A stretch of DNA of 64,000 nt. It comes from an uncultured Porticoccus sp. Lineage in GTDB: Bacteria; Pseudomonadota; Gammaproteobacteria; Pseudomonadales; Porticoccaceae. Shown piece by piece: positions 1 to 7,917 of this stretch (the first letter of the stretch is position 1; the number at the start of each line of letters is the position of its first letter). A program made the position numbers and the translations under genes. The notes under the pieces were generated by a model. It was not told the origin of the DNA and searched no databases. It saw only the letters and a program-made list of their open reading frames with translations. The stretch is taken from positions 392,598 to 456,597 of the forward strand of contig CAMYLT010000002.1 of NCBI GenBank assembly GCA_947259505.1. Reading direction: 5' to 3'.

Positions 1-97
1 GGCCATCGATGACGAAAACCAGTTTGAGCTGACAGATCAACGCATCAAAGATTGGTGCCAACAAATTACCCGCGAGTTTGGCCTGACAGACAGCTAG
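1..97 (+). CDS. C-terminal fragment of an unknown protein
   Basis: An open frame enters from the left edge and stops with TAG at 95-97. It gives about 31 residues, ending in REFGLTDS. The fragment is acidic and polar with no motif I recognise. It sits 30 bp before mnmC on the same strand and could be co-transcribed with it. The start and most of the gene lie outside the window, so no function is offered. Confidence 0.5.
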   Translation, partial: AIDDENQFELTDQRIKDWCQQITREFGLTDS

Positions 98-127
98 ACG
101 CTATTGGCCGACACAACTGAGTAGCAC

Positions 128-2188
128 ATGCCAGGCACCTCTACAGACCACATTCACCAAGCTAACGTCCGCTGGGATGAGGATGGCCAGCCCCTGTCTG
201 TCGAATTCGATGATGTGTATTTCTTCAACGACGGCGGCATTGATGAAAGCAGCTATGTGTTCCTCGAACATAATGGACTGCCAGAGCGATGGCGGCATCT
301 GGATCAGCCGATCTTCACCATTGGCGAAACCGGCTTTGGTACGGGCCTTAACTTTCTCATCTCTGCCAATGCCTGGCTGACAGAAGTCCGTGATCCAACT
401 GCCAGGCTGCATTTTGTCTCGGCGGAAAAATACCCCCTCAACCGAGCAGACCTAAAGCAAGCGCTGGCTCGGTGGCCAGAACTGTCTCCCCTAGCCAATG
501 AACTGATTGAACAATATCCTCCAGCCACCGCAGGCATTCACCGCCTCTACCTGGCGGAAAAGAGGATTGTCCTGACCCTTCTGTATGGTGAGGCCAGCAG
601 CATGTTCGCCAGCCTCAAAGGCAGCGACCACCCTTTATTTCACCGCCAGGCCAACCCTCGCATCGATGCCTGGTTTCTGGATGGTTTTGCCCCGGCCAGA
701 AATCCGGACATGTGGACTGAGGCACTTTTCAAAACCATTGCTGACCTGAGTGTTTCGGGCACCACTTTCAGTACGTATACCTCAGCCGGCAGTGTGCGCC
801 GCAACCTGCTTCAAACCGGCTTTACCGTATTGAAGTCTCCCGGATTCGGCCCCAAGCGGGAAATGCTCTACGGACAGATGGCGGAACCCACTCTGGCCCA
901 AACACAGCATACAGACTGGCACCCTGCTGCCTACAATGCCAAACACCAGCCGCCCTGGTACTTACCCTCATCCGCACCCCGTCCCGAGTCAGCTATGGTA
1001 CTTGGCGGCGGTATTGCCGGTTGCACCACCGCACGGGCGCTGGCGGAACGTGGCATCCCTGTTACCCTGATCGAGCGGCATAATGCCTTGGCCCGGGAAG
1101 GGTCCGGTAATCCCCAGGGCATTCTCTACCCCAAGCTCTCCAATAATGCTTCACCCCTTTCACAATTTGGCCTGATGGCGCTGTTGTTTGCCAGTCGCTA
1201 CCACCAGCAATTTCTAAACAGCTTTGGTAACTGCTGCGGTGTACTGGTATTGCCAGAATCAGAAAAAGAGCAGTCGAGCTTCGAACAAATCGCCGCCCAA
1301 TACCCCGTCGAGTTAGTGCGGCTAGTAAGAGATGGGCAGATCACTAACGTAGCCGGGATCACTCTCACCGCCAAGCTAGCACTCTTTTTCCCGCAACTGG
1401 GCTGGATAAATCCCCCCGCTGTTTGCCAAGCGCTGGCCGATCACCCGCTGATTACCGTAGAACAAGCAGAGATCACCAACCTCGACTATCAGGCAGGGAA
1501 ATGGCACGCGCTCGATGACGATAGCAACATCGTCGCCTCGGCCCCGGCGGCGATTCTCGCCAGCGCATTCCATAGCAACCGGTTTGAACAAACCCGTCAC
1601 CTGCCACTAAAGCAGATTCGCGGGCAAATCAGTTGCCTGCCCGCCACTGACACCAGCCTTGCACTGAAAACTGTCATCTGTGGTGAAGGCTATCTGGCGC
1701 CTGCCGAAGATGGCACACACACTCTCGGTGCCACCTATAACATCAATGACACCTGTGGTGAGGTTCGTGAATCTGACCACCTGACCAACCTGCAGCAATT
1801 AGAGAAAACCGATCCCTCTGCAGCGACGTTGTTTAGCGCAGTGAATACCGCAAACCTCGACGGTCGCACGGCCTTCCGCTGTACCACTACCGACTACCTG
1901 CCCATTGCAGGCCCGGCACCAGTGCTGGAGGATTACCAGGAGAACTACGAATTGCTGCGGAAAAATGCCCGCTCCCATATCCCAGTGGCCGGGAGTTACT
2001 GGCCGGGGCTGTACCTAAACTGCGGGCATGGTTCCCGCGGTATGAGCTATGCGCCATTGTGCGCGGAATTGCTTGCCAGTGAGATCTGCGGTGAAGTGCC
2101 GCCGCTGGCGCTAGAACTTCGCCAGGCGGTGCATCCGGGACGGTTTATCATTCGGGATATGAAACGCAATAAAGACTTAAAAAGATAA
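128..2188 (+). CDS. mnmC: Bifunctional tRNA U34 modification enzyme MnmC
   Basis: This cytoplasmic two-domain enzyme completes 5-methylaminomethyl-(2-thio)uridine at the wobble base of several tRNAs. The C-terminal FAD domain removes the carboxymethyl group and the N-terminal domain methylates the resulting amine with SAM. Seen here: a Rossmann methyltransferase motif, GETGFGTGLNF, at about residues 66-76, and the DGFAPARNPDMW block typical of the MnmC methyltransferase half. A dinucleotide-binding motif, VLGGGIAGCTTARAL, follows near residue 290. The C-terminal oxidoreductase contains the conserved GHGSRGMSYAPL segment. The length of 686 residues is normal for the fused enzyme. The start ATG at 128 has only a weak ribosome-binding site. 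The window also carries cmoA/cmoB, a second U34 modification pathway. Confidence 0.95.
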   Translation: MPGTSTDHIHQANVRWDEDGQPLSVEFDDVYFFNDGGIDESSYVFLEHNGLPERWRHLDQPIFTIGETGFGTGLNFLISANAWLTEVRDPTARLHFVSAEKYPLNRADLKQALARWPELSPLANELIEQYPPATAGIHRLYLAEKRIVLTLLYGEASSMFASLKGSDHPLFHRQANPRIDAWFLDGFAPARNPDMWTEALFKTIADLSVSGTTFSTYTSAGSVRRNLLQTGFTVLKSPGFGPKREMLYGQMAEPTLAQTQHTDWHPAAYNAKHQPPWYLPSSAPRPESAMVLGGGIAGCTTARALAERGIPVTLIERHNALAREGSGNPQGILYPKLSNNASPLSQFGLMALLFASRYHQQFLNSFGNCCGVLVLPESEKEQSSFEQIAAQYPVELVRLVRDGQITNVAGITLTAKLALFFPQLGWINPPAVCQALADHPLITVEQAEITNLDYQAGKWHALDDDSNIVASAPAAILASAFHSNRFEQTRHLPLKQIRGQISCLPATDTSLALKTVICGEGYLAPAEDGTHTLGATYNINDTCGEVRESDHLTNLQQLEKTDPSAATLFSAVNTANLDGRTAFRCTTTDYLPIAGPAPVLEDYQENYELLRKNARSHIPVAGSYWPGLYLNCGHGSRGMSYAPLCAELLASEICGEVPPLALELRQAVHPGRFIIRDMKRNKDLKR

Positions 2189-2261
2189 ACAGGGACTCCC
2201 ACAGAAGCCCCGCTCTAGCGTTTTTTTCGCACACTTATCAAATTAAAGAGGCTGTCCACAC

Positions 2262-2713
2262 TCATAATGTTGGTTGATTTACAGCCTCGTAGCTAACCTG
2301 GTATTTCTGAAAAATTTCTTCAATTTCCCCGTCAACTGTCATGCTGGTGATAGCAGCTTCTACCTGCTGCCCTAACGCCTGATTGGTGTTTTTCACTGCG
2401 ATGGCAATATCCCATGCGCGACGTGGCCAAGCCACCAGACTTTCATCGGAAATTGTAATTTGGGCTGACTGCCCAGAAGCGGCAACAGACGGCCCTACCC
2501 GCCATTCAATTTGTCCGCGCATACCGGCCACGGCATCTATTTCCTGGCTTTTCAGGGCATCAACTGCCTCTATGGTGGAAGGGTAATGTCGGCATCTGTG
2601 ACAGGGTTGAAAGACGCGGCATTGCCACTGATGGCAAATGTACTGATTATCGCTGCAGCCAATGCTGAGCGCCCCAACAGCTTATAGGTCGGTCTATCGT
2701 TACGGGATTTCAT
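2262..2713 (-). pseudogene. Decayed family-3 periplasmic solute-binding protein
   Basis: Two pieces of one gene are visible on the minus strand. An ATG at 2713 with a good ribosome-binding site (CAGGAG) opens a typical signal peptide of about 33 residues ending SGNAAS, but this frame hits a TAG near 2580. From there a shifted frame gives a solute-binding C-terminus with the segments EAVDALKSQEIDAVAG, IAVKNTNQALGQQVEAAI and EIEEIFQKYQVS. These match the end of amino-acid-type (SBP_bac_3) binding proteins, which normally have about 250 residues. Here only about 145 remain, so roughly 100 residues of the middle are missing and the frame is broken. A sequencing error could explain the frameshift but not the missing middle. 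No transporter permease or ATPase gene is next to it. Confidence 0.75.
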
Positions 2714-3075
2714 CTCTAGCTCCTGAATCTCTTAGCTTTACAAATATTTTTATATTCGGGTTTAGGCGCGACTGATAACTATCTACAGCTTGTGTCACTT
2801 GGGAACGTCAGGTCTTGAAACAATAAGATTTCCCATACAATCGAGTATCCAACCATGCCGGATATTCAACAATGACACTTGGGAATGAGTTCATGTCGTA
2901 AAAAAGTACCAGACAGGCTGAGCCGAAAATACATTTAGCAATGCAACAAAACACATCGGCAAGATTGCGAATTCAGGGCAATATAAGAGAGAACAACTGG
3001 ACAAGGGGTTACACGAGCGCGTAACCGCCTAAGATAAATGATTTTTAGCCAAATGCTAAAAATGCAAAGAATTAA
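2714..3075. other. Intergenic region without a recognisable gene
   Basis: About 360 bp between the decayed binding-protein gene and the DUF502 gene. I see no convincing ORF, RNA gene or strong hairpin. It presumably holds the old promoter of the pseudogene. Confidence 0.5.
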
Positions 3076-3726
3076 CTAGTCTTCATACTCCGTTAACTTT
3101 TTCTGCGCTTCCCTGGCGTTTTTCGACAGCATTTCTGCCGAACCGGAACCACAGGCGATAATCGTGCGCATCGCCTCTTCCACGGAAACATGGGCTAATA
3201 ATTCAATACAATCTGCCGGTAGATGATAGGTCAATCCAGAAGTCGGAATGGGGGCCGTGGGGACAAACACGGTAAAAGAACCGTTCGGGTGTCGGCTGGT
3301 AACAATCGCCGTCACTGTGACCGGCGATTCCGGCCCGAAGATTTTCGCCAATGCCGTTTGGCCACTGAAGAGAGAAGTTTCGTCACCGACCCCAAGTAGT
3401 TGCGACACCACCTCACGAATCGTGCGATAACCCGGTGCCAATTTCGCCAGCCAGCCATCGACATGGCTATGCATCCAAACACCCAGACGGGTTTTAATCA
3501 GCAGACCAACCAGGAAACAGGCCGACAATATCAACCCGAACACCACCACGAACGCCAAAAACTCATTCAGTGTGGTTTCTTCTCGCAACATGCCCGTCAA
3601 TGGGCTGATCAGTTCAGATATCCCGCCAAACAGCCATACAAAAATCATCGCCAATAATGCAATGGGCAGTACTACCGTCAAACCGCCCAAAATTGTCAGG
3701 GTAAGAAACGAACGAAAGCGTTTCAT
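3076..3726 (-). CDS. DUF502 family inner-membrane protein
   Basis: A 216-residue protein of the DUF502 family, whose function is not established. Two long hydrophobic segments lie at about residues 8-35 (LTILGGLTVVLPIALLAMIF) and 55-78. A soluble C-terminal domain follows, with the family-typical stretches PGYRTIREVVSQLLG and PNGSFTVFVPTAPIPTSG. Length and layout are normal. The start ATG at 3726 is supported by GAGGA about seven bases upstream. It appears to be a single-gene unit. Confidence 0.85.
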   Translation of the reverse strand: MKRFRSFLTLTILGGLTVVLPIALLAMIFVWLFGGISELISPLTGMLREETTLNEFLAFVVVFGLILSACFLVGLLIKTRLGVWMHSHVDGWLAKLAPGYRTIREVVSQLLGVGDETSLFSGQTALAKIFGPESPVTVTAIVTSRHPNGSFTVFVPTAPIPTSGLTYHLPADCIELLAHVSVEEAMRTIIACGSGSAEMLSKNAREAQKKLTEYED

Positions 3727-3846
3727 GGTCTATCCTCAAATGGCTGGAAATTGATGGGGGGAAAACATAAAGTGGTATTGACCACTATCAAATCAGAATT
3801 GCCGTAACACATTTAGACTGACGACTCATTAACGGAGAATGACACT

Positions 3847-4041
3847 ATGAAAGCTAATGTAGGCACTATTGACCGCGTGATTCGCGTTGTTTTGGGACTG
3901 GTGCTGATCGCACTGGTTTTCGTGGGGCCACAAACCCCGTGGGGTTGGGTAGGCGTCATTCCACTGGTTACCGGCCTAATCAGTAATTGCCCTTTGTACA
4001 GCATTTTGGGGCTAAGTACTTGCCCGATGAAAAAACACTGA
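3847..4041 (+). CDS. DUF2892 (YgaP-type) small membrane protein
   Basis: A 64-residue protein with the DUF2892 signature: an N-terminal MKANVGTIDRVIRVVLGLVLIAL, a second hydrophobic segment (WVGVIPLVTGLI), and a C-terminal CPLYSILGLSTC with two cysteines. The same domain forms the membrane tail of rhodanese YgaP in E. coli; alone, its role is unknown. The start is supported by GGAG nine bases before the ATG. It diverges from the DUF502 gene. Confidence 0.85.
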   Translation: MKANVGTIDRVIRVVLGLVLIALVFVGPQTPWGWVGVIPLVTGLISNCPLYSILGLSTCPMKKH

Positions 4042-4160
4042 CCTGATAATTACATCAAACGCTAGAAAACCAAAAAAAGTAGCCACCGGGAAGTTAATAT
4101 TATTAGCTATCCCGCGTGCGCTGCTTTAGCACTAAAAACTGAAGAATTTCTCTCACACAT

Positions 4161-4222
4161 AACACACACAGCAGGGGTGACAAAAAAGTCTCCTTTTCTG
4201 ACGCCCCATAGCTGTGTTTGTT
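4161..4222. repeat. Large imperfect inverted repeat downstream of csp
   Basis: Outer arms AACACACACAGC (4161-4172) and GCTGTGTTTGTT (4211-4222) pair with one mismatch. Inner GGGG (4174-4177) and CCCC (4204-4207) extend the stem. A pyrimidine/purine-rich loop (AAAAAAGTCTCCTTTT) fills the centre. It lies just 3' of the cold-shock gene on its coding strand and could act as its terminator or 3' UTR structure. There is no classic U-run directly after the stem. Confidence 0.45.
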
Positions 4223-4242
4223 ACGAGCTTTTTCGGTATAAC

Positions 4243-4449
4243 TTACAAGGGGCGAACGTTGTTAGCGCATGGACCTTTCTGGCCCTGACCAACTTCAAAC
4301 TCAACTTGTTGACCGTCGTTCAGAGTAGCGTAACCGCCGCCATTCTTGATTTCTGAGTGGTGAACAAACAGGTCTTTTCCGCCATCTTCCGGAGTAATAA
4401 AACCAAAACCTTTGTCTGCGTTAAACCACTTAACTGTACCTTTACTCAT
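4243..4449 (-). CDS. Cold-shock domain protein (CspA family)
   Basis: A 68-residue single cold-shock domain that binds single-stranded RNA or DNA as an RNA chaperone. Both nucleic-acid binding motifs are present: RNP1 as KGFGFI (residues about 13-18) and RNP2 as LFVHHS (about 27-32). KWFNADKG precedes them. The length is standard. The ATG at 4449 follows GAGGG. A 170-bp gap upstream contains an inverted repeat and would allow the long 5' UTR common in this family. The sequence does not show which of the several csp paralogues this is, or whether it is cold induced. Confidence 0.93.
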   Translation of the reverse strand: MSKGTVKWFNADKGFGFITPEDGGKDLFVHHSEIKNGGGYATLNDGQQVEFEVGQGQKGPCANNVRPL

Positions 4450-4494
4450 AATACCCTCTACTTTTTACTTTAACTTGGTGAATGATGATAACTC

Positions 4495-4522
4495 TGTTTC
4501 CGGGCTCACCATTCCGGAAACA
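4495..4522. repeat. Inverted repeat upstream of csp
   Basis: Perfect 9-bp arms TGTTTCCGG (4495-4503) and CCGGAAACA (4514-4522) with a 10-nt loop lie 46 bp before the cold-shock start codon. It could be a 5' UTR hairpin or the end of the upstream gene's transcript. No U-run follows. Confidence 0.5.
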
Positions 4523-4618
4523 GACAGCTTAAATCGAAATTTCACAAACGCTTTAGGTAATGGACTCGCAGCGATGGTGCCGTGAAGCGTACCGCCTTTG
4601 GACGAACCTGACCTGTTG

Positions 4619-4912
4619 CTAAATGATGATCCCACTGTTAGTAACCCAAATCTGCCCACCTAGGGCTAAGCAAATTATTAGCCCCCAACCGCCATATAGC
4701 AAGCATCTACGACTGATTACACCGTTTATATGGAGTTTAAAGCCATAAAGGATGCTTGAAGCCACTAAAATCTGCACCACCAAAAGCCCAGCGGCAGCGG
4801 AAATAGAGCCAAATTCGGGTTTTAGGCCTAAAAAAAGCGTTATTAGCCCCACAACGCCGAATGTGAGCAAAAACCAGCTAAATATCTTTAAGTAATTGAG
4901 CATAGTTATCAT
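4619..4912 (-). CDS. Small hypothetical integral membrane protein
   Basis: A 97-residue, very hydrophobic protein with three likely membrane helices: about residues 7-28 (IFSWFLLTFGVVGLITLFLGL), 36-56 and 72-90. I do not recognise the family. The start ATG at 4912 has a good ribosome-binding site (AGGGG, four bases upstream), which supports a real gene. It lies upstream of csp on the same strand, so read-through into csp is possible. Confidence 0.6.
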   Translation of the reverse strand: MITMLNYLKIFSWFLLTFGVVGLITLFLGLKPEFGSISAAAGLLVVQILVASSILYGFKLHINGVISRRCLLYGGWGLIICLALGGQIWVTNSGIII

Positions 4913-5138
4913 TTACCCCTATGCAAGCACGGCATTAAGCACATTCAGTGCACTTGGCACGCGAATCGGGAGCAAGATTAGAGGATAGGCACTTACACCA
5001 CGCCTTCGCCACTGGTGGGAAAATCCACACACTAGGGCAAGATGTGTCATACCCACCAGAGAGCGGCCTGACGTCCTGCAAGGAAATCACCACAGCAGCC
5101 GTTAGACTGCAACGCACACAAGCAGGGCGACTCAAACG

Positions 5139-5420
5139 CTATTTTTCAACCGCATCTGTACCCATCCCCTCGACCAACTCACCAATGATCTTTTTGCCAA
5201 TCTTCTTTTTAATCTCAACCAGTCCCACTTCATCCCGAGCGCCCTTCAAAAAGAAAATCTCGTAATTTTCCTGCGCCTTATAGGCGGCACGCAATTCAGG
5301 GTGTTTTTCGAGGGCAACATTCTTTTCGTCATTCAAAAAGCTGTCCAACAGCTCGGCATATTTTTGTGCTTTCGCTTCGGCAAAAGCTTCTTTTGACTGT
5401 TCCGGTGTGGGTTGGACCAT
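5139..5420 (-). CDS. Conserved-looking small hypothetical protein
   Basis: A 93-residue charged, mostly helical soluble protein (for example EAFAEAKAQKYAELLDSFLN and LVEIKKKIGKKIIGEL). No signal peptide, membrane segment or known motif is visible. AAGG lies eight bases before the ATG. Composition and codon use resemble real genes rather than a shadow frame. Function unknown. Confidence 0.6.
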   Translation of the reverse strand: MVQPTPEQSKEAFAEAKAQKYAELLDSFLNDEKNVALEKHPELRAAYKAQENYEIFFLKGARDEVGLVEIKKKIGKKIIGELVEGMGTDAVEK

Positions 5421-5631
5421 TGTTTAAACCTTGTTAACGATCAGCGTCCCGCGCAGATCCAAAATCTTTAACCTAACGAGGTTGCCAGAATACAACATTT
5501 GCCGCCGTGGCAATAAACACCGCAAAACAACCTTTATACCTCCATAGGGTTAAAGGCTGATCCAGGTCAATCAACCTGACTCCCGGACGGCGCACTATGA
5601 AAAGAGAGAACCCATCAACAGGAATGACTAA

Positions 5632-6108
5632 ATGATTAAATATGTTAAAGGCGACATTCTTCAGAGCGAAGCACAACTGATTGCCCACAGCGTGGCACCG
5701 AATGACAACTTCGGTCAGGGACTGGCCCTGTCCCTGAGAGAACAGTGGCCCGCCATGTACAAGGACTTCCGCCATTTCTGCCAGGTAAATCACCCCAAAT
5801 CAGGTGAGATTTGGCTATGGTCTGGGGCGGGCGGTACACGAATTGCTAATCTGTTGACCCAGGAAGCCGCTTACGGCCACGGCGAAAAGCCGGGGAAATC
5901 CACCCTTGCGAACGTCAATCACAGTCTGCGCGCGCTGCGCCAGGAAATCGAAAAAGAGGGTGTGACCAGCGTCGCCCTGCCCAAACTGGCAACCGGCGTG
6001 GGTGGACTCAACTGGGATGAAGTGAAACCCCTGATTGAGAATCACCTAGGGGATTGTGGTGCCGCGGTTGAGGTCTATGAGACCTATGTCGCCGGGGAAT
6101 CAGTCTGA
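5632..6108 (+). CDS. Macro-domain (ADP-ribose-binding) protein, TARG1/ALC1-like
   Basis: A 158-residue single macro domain. The family binds ADP-ribose or hydrolyses its esters. Seen: KGDIL at residues 6-10, the binding-loop region NFGQGLALSL at 26-35, and LPKLATGVGGLNWDEV at about 116-131. These match the TARG1/ALC1-like branch rather than YmdB. In human TARG1, as I recall it, a lysine and an aspartate are catalytic; the residue aligned with that aspartate is glycine here (about G124), so hydrolase activity is uncertain. AGGA precedes the ATG at 5632. No DarT-type toxin gene is adjacent, so there is no sign of a DarTG pair. The gene ends right beside the cassette block, on the opposite strand. 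Confidence 0.85.
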   Translation: MIKYVKGDILQSEAQLIAHSVAPNDNFGQGLALSLREQWPAMYKDFRHFCQVNHPKSGEIWLWSGAGGTRIANLLTQEAAYGHGEKPGKSTLANVNHSLRALRQEIEKEGVTSVALPKLATGVGGLNWDEVKPLIENHLGDCGAAVEVYETYVAGESV

Positions 6109-6115
6109 TGTAGTT

Positions 6116-6173
6116 ATTAACGCTTCAGGAAGGGACGCTGTTTACGGCGTCCCGCTTGCTTGACTTGTCATAC
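6116..6173 (-). repeat. Degenerate attC-like site at cassette block edge
   Basis: Read on the minus strand, the region runs from TGACAAGTCAAGC through a perfect stem (GGGACGC/GCGTCCC, plus-strand 6132-6138 and 6147-6153, 8-nt loop) to TCCTGAAGCGTTAATA. The layout (outer R-like arms TGAC/GTTA, L-like TCAAG/CTGA boxes, ending in GCGTTA) resembles an integron attC. The outer arms mismatch by one base and the R box is off consensus. The stop codon of the adjacent cassette ORF falls inside it, as in the two better sites. The stem may also end transcription of the macro-domain gene. Confidence 0.4.
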
Positions 6174-6715
6174 TCCGATTCTTGGCTAAAAATCTGATTT
6201 ATCCACTCAGAGCAAATTTGAATATGTCCAACAGCCTTTTGATGAAGATCATCACTCCCGTGAGCAGCCATATTCCTTAGTCCCGGCAAGATCTCTACCA
6301 TTTCTCTGACATATTTAGCAGGATCACCTGGATCTTCCACCACATGCGAGAAACCACTATCTTTAACCCACCCTCTATTTATCGCCTTTTTGATCATCTT
6401 TGGTAGTGGCCAAGTATTTTTCTCAAATTTCACCTTTAGTGCGTGCTCAATAAGGATATAGGTTTTTAGCTGGACCACTGGGTCTAGTGAATATGAGTGC
6501 CACGTATATATTGCAAGATTCTTTGTAACGTTGAATTGGGACTTAATTTCAGGTGGCACCTCATCAATCAGCTTTATTTTCTCTAGCGCCTCGTAGAGCG
6601 ATTCTAATGTAAGAGCTGTTCCTGTGATTTGATCAATGAGGGCATGCCTTACATCGGGATGATTGATTTCTTCAAATTTTTTAAATTCTTCCATAGTTAC
6701 GTTTCTGGAAACCAT
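6125..6715 (-). CDS. Cassette ORF with HEPN-like motif, function unknown
   Basis: About 196 residues from the ATG at 6715, which overlaps the GTTATG end of the upstream attC-like site; an alternative ATG is at 6694 (MEEFKKFEE). Open frame also extends further upstream through the attC and into the next gene, but that part is unlikely to be coding. The protein is soluble and helical. It contains LRNMAAHG, an R-x4-H pattern of the kind found in HEPN domains (often RNases in toxin or defence systems). I do not recognise a named family. Base composition is clearly AT-richer than in the neighbouring chromosomal genes, which suggests acquisition. No ribosome-binding site is evident, as is common in integron cassettes. 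Confidence 0.6.
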   Translation of the reverse strand: MVSRNVTMEEFKKFEEINHPDVRHALIDQITGTALTLESLYEALEKIKLIDEVPPEIKSQFNVTKNLAIYTWHSYSLDPVVQLKTYILIEHALKVKFEKNTWPLPKMIKKAINRGWVKDSGFSHVVEDPGDPAKYVREMVEILPGLRNMAAHGSDDLHQKAVGHIQICSEWINQIFSQESEYDKSSKRDAVNSVPS

Positions 6716-6787
6716 AACGCCGCAAGCTGGGGCTGACTGAAAGGAGGTCCCGACCACTTTACCGCCATATCCGCCTGCTTTGTTATG
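6713..6787 (-). repeat. attC-like integron recombination site (75 bp)
   Basis: On the minus strand it begins CATAAC-AAA-GCAGGC and ends GCTTGC-GGC-GTTATG. Outer arms CATAAC/GTTATG pair perfectly. The inner GCAGGC/GCTTGC arms pair with one G-T wobble. Unpaired spacers AAA and GGC separate outer from inner arms, as in attC sites. The TAA stop of the upstream cassette gene (6783) overlaps the first arm. The start of the next ORF overlaps the last. Orientation equals that of the cassette genes. Confidence 0.7.
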
Positions 6788-7433
6788 AACTTTTTCGTTC
6801 ACGATACTTTTTAATTTGTTTTGGCAGCGTATATAAATACTCAAAGAGATAGTCCATAAAACCAACTATATCCTTTGCATCTTGCGGTGATGTTGGGGGT
6901 TGATCTGGTTTGGGATGAGCAGAATCATTACCCAATTCACGAACATTATGCGCCCAATCTTGCATGATTTTCGGCAGGACTCCTTTGACAGCTAAATCAT
7001 CGATTTCCTGCTTTAGGTTATTACCTTGAGCCTGTTGCTCTCTTAGGGATACTTGTAATGAGCCACGCGCCATTAAAGCTGCGGCATCCCAGTTTTGGTC
7101 TCGGAGATTTCGTTTGGCCTGAAGCCAATATCTGCCTACCGCCTCTGGCCAATGTTCAGGATATTTTTCTAGCTTTTTAATAGGCCAAGGAACAACACGA
7201 TAATCATGATGATGATCGCTTGATGACCAAAACACCATCACGTATGAAGCACAATTGCCGCACTTTAACGTATCAAAATTTAATACCTTGCGGCCATTAG
7301 GTTTCTTTTTTTCAGCGTGGTGCTCGACTTCAAAATTCCCCTTCACAGAGCAGAAGGGACACTCAACTTGATAAAGAGCAAGTGTTTCTCCTGGGTATCC
7401 AGACCCCTCTGACAATTCCCACCAACTATCCAT
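6783..7433 (-). CDS. Zinc-ribbon plus DUF4145 (HEPN-like) protein in a cassette
   Basis: A 216-residue protein from the ATG at 7433 (GGAG nine bases upstream; a TTG one codon earlier is less likely). The N-terminal part has paired cysteines, CPFC (about 25-28) and CGNC (about 59-62), forming a likely zinc ribbon. The C-terminal half carries the DUF4145 signature: ARGSLQVSLREQ, EIDDLAVKGVLP and AHNVRELGNDSAHP. DUF4145 is a HEPN-related fold often found in restriction or defence contexts; the biochemical function is not established. Its stop codon lies in the downstream attC-like site. Confidence 0.75.
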   Translation of the reverse strand: MDSWWELSEGSGYPGETLALYQVECPFCSVKGNFEVEHHAEKKKPNGRKVLNFDTLKCGNCASYVMVFWSSSDHHHDYRVVPWPIKKLEKYPEHWPEAVGRYWLQAKRNLRDQNWDAAALMARGSLQVSLREQQAQGNNLKQEIDDLAVKGVLPKIMQDWAHNVRELGNDSAHPKPDQPPTSPQDAKDIVGFMDYLFEYLYTLPKQIKKYRERKSS

Positions 7434-7452
7434 CAATTCTGCTCCACGTATT

Positions 7453-7507
7453 CATAACGCCTTAATTTGCGGCAAGCAAAGCAAGTCCGCAACATTAATT
7501 TGTTATG
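7453..7507 (-). repeat. attC-like integron recombination site (55 bp)
   Basis: The clearest site. On the minus strand: CATAAC, spacer AAA, TTAAT, a single unpaired G, TTGCGG, a 14-nt terminal loop, CCGCAA, ATTAA, spacer GGC, GTTATG. Every arm pairs perfectly. One extra base lies on the left inner arm, at the place where attC sites carry an extrahelical base. The left half begins with TAACAA and the right ends with GGCGTTA, typical of chromosomal integron sites. The stop of the 140-residue ORF (7495) lies inside it. Confidence 0.8.
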
Positions 7508-7917
7508 ACTTTATCACTTTTTCCCGAGTTTATATGGGCATCCAGTTGTTTCTCTAAGCCAATAACTTTTGTTTCTATGACCCCCACTTTTGAAACTCCA
7601 TCCTCGTTTTTTGCAATATCTCCTTCAGCCCTCGAAAAATCACTCTGCAAATGAGTAAGGTCTGACTTCAAAACCGAGATGTTCTCTCTATTGTTTGATA
7701 TATCGGAGTTAACCGTAATTAAAGTAGAGAAGTAAGTGACCACAGCTGTCAGAACTAAGCCTCCACCAAAAAGAAGAACCTCTTTAGTGGTAAAGCCAGA
7801 GTCACTAGCTTGCGGAGAAGCATAAAGGGAAGAAACGTAATCATGAGGAGCAGTGGGAGCCGATGATGTGCTAACACCTGAATAAGGGGTATTTGTAGAG
7901 GTTGTAGCATTAGTCAT
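7495..7917 (-). CDS. Cassette membrane protein with coiled coil
   Basis: 140 residues: a Ser/Thr/Pro-rich N-terminus (about 1-42), one membrane helix at about 46-66 (VLLFGGGLVLTAVVTYFSTL), then a coiled-coil stretch to about 130 with heptad-like spacing (ISVLKSDLTHLQSDFSRAE). Its ATG overlaps the TGA of the upstream 224-residue gene (ATGA), so the two are translationally coupled and probably form one cassette. I recognise no family. The arrangement (soluble partner plus membrane-anchored coiled-coil partner) is seen in some defence pairs, but this is only suggestive. Confidence 0.6.
   Translation of the reverse strand: MTNATTSTNTPYSGVSTSSAPTAPHDYVSSLYASPQASDSGFTTKEVLLFGGGLVLTAVVTYFSTLITVNSDISNNRENISVLKSDLTHLQSDFSRAEGDIAKNEDGVSKVGVIETKVIGLEKQLDAHINSGKSDKVITN

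Noticed and set aside
5632-6108. DarTG toxin-antitoxin system
   Set aside because: Only a macro-domain gene is present; no DarT-like ADP-ribosyltransferase flanks it.
6716-6865. N-terminal extension of the HEPN-like cassette ORF
   Set aside because: It would translate the attC site and overlap the end of the DUF4145 gene; composition does not look coding and no ribosome-binding site supports it.
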